Part shown: in pieces, positions 21,622 to 21,652 of the stretch
Layout: every line of letters starts with the position of its first letter
How positions within the stretch are numbered: position 1 is the first letter of the stretch
Assembly: GCA_016198545.1 (NCBI GenBank)
Contig: JACQIJ010000156.1
Span: forward strand, 1 to 21,652
Source of the DNA: Pseudomonadota bacterium
GTDB lineage: Bacteria; Pseudomonadota; Alphaproteobacteria; Micavibrionales; Micavibrionaceae
DNA: 21,652 bases
Direction of reading: 5' to 3'
Program-made: the position numbers and the translations under genes
Notes under the pieces: model-generated
What the model was told of the DNA's origin: nothing
Seen by the model: the letters and a program-made list of their open reading frames with translations, nothing else
The model's database searches: none

Positions 21622-21652
21622 GTGGGGGCTGAACGAAGGCTGATCATATGCG

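Overview
The window looks like an ordinary chromosomal segment of an alphaproteobacterium, most likely an uncultivated Rhodospirillales- or Micavibrio-like lineage. The lineage call is inference from gene content. It rests on the split F0 ATP synthase cluster with both b' and b subunits (atpB-atpE-atpF'-atpF), the xerD/accA neighbourhood, the DnaJ-like/cobS/cobT block, and the nadD-rsfS-rlmH-envC-ctpA-deacetylase-rppH string. I see no tRNA, rRNA, CRISPR array, insertion sequence or prophage. Coding density is high and no gene-free stretch exceeds about 260 bases.

Layout, left to right. (1) 1-1358, plus strand: the 3' end of an unidentified gene, then xerD and a strong intrinsic terminator. 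(2) 1382-2721: accA on plus, converging and overlapping by 34 bases with a ribbon-helix-helix regulator on minus. (3) 2905-6735, plus: a zinc-finger/J-domain protein, cobS (AAA+ ATPase), a 64-codon single-membrane-span ORF and cobT (VWA protein). No cobN and no cobalamin riboswitch is visible, and three of these four genes lack a Shine-Dalgarno sequence. (4) 10624-6732, minus: a secreted ChaN/EreA-like protein, then ribE, ribB, ribH and ftsY as one compact unit. ftsY reads in two frames joined at a run of nine A. (5) 10793-12954, plus: the F0 genes. (6) 12997-14772: nadD, a likely small RNA with its own promoter and terminator, rsfS with a probable AUU start, and rlmH. (7) 14779-18907: a cell-envelope operon of an EnvC-like amidase activator, ctpA and a divergent polysaccharide deacetylase, ending in rppH. 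(8) 19074-19469: an unrecognised 131-residue protein. (9) 21621-19481, minus: tolA and tolB of the Tol-Pal envelope system.

Most genes are housekeeping: recombination, lipid precursor supply, riboflavin synthesis, protein targeting, ATP synthesis, NAD, ribosome maturation, cell separation and RNA decay. The parts most worth a second look are the ftsY frameshift site, the DnaJ-like/CobS/small-membrane-protein/CobT module with leaderless-looking starts, and the unannotated RNA between nadD and rsfS. I found nothing that amounts to a clearly new defence or mobile system.
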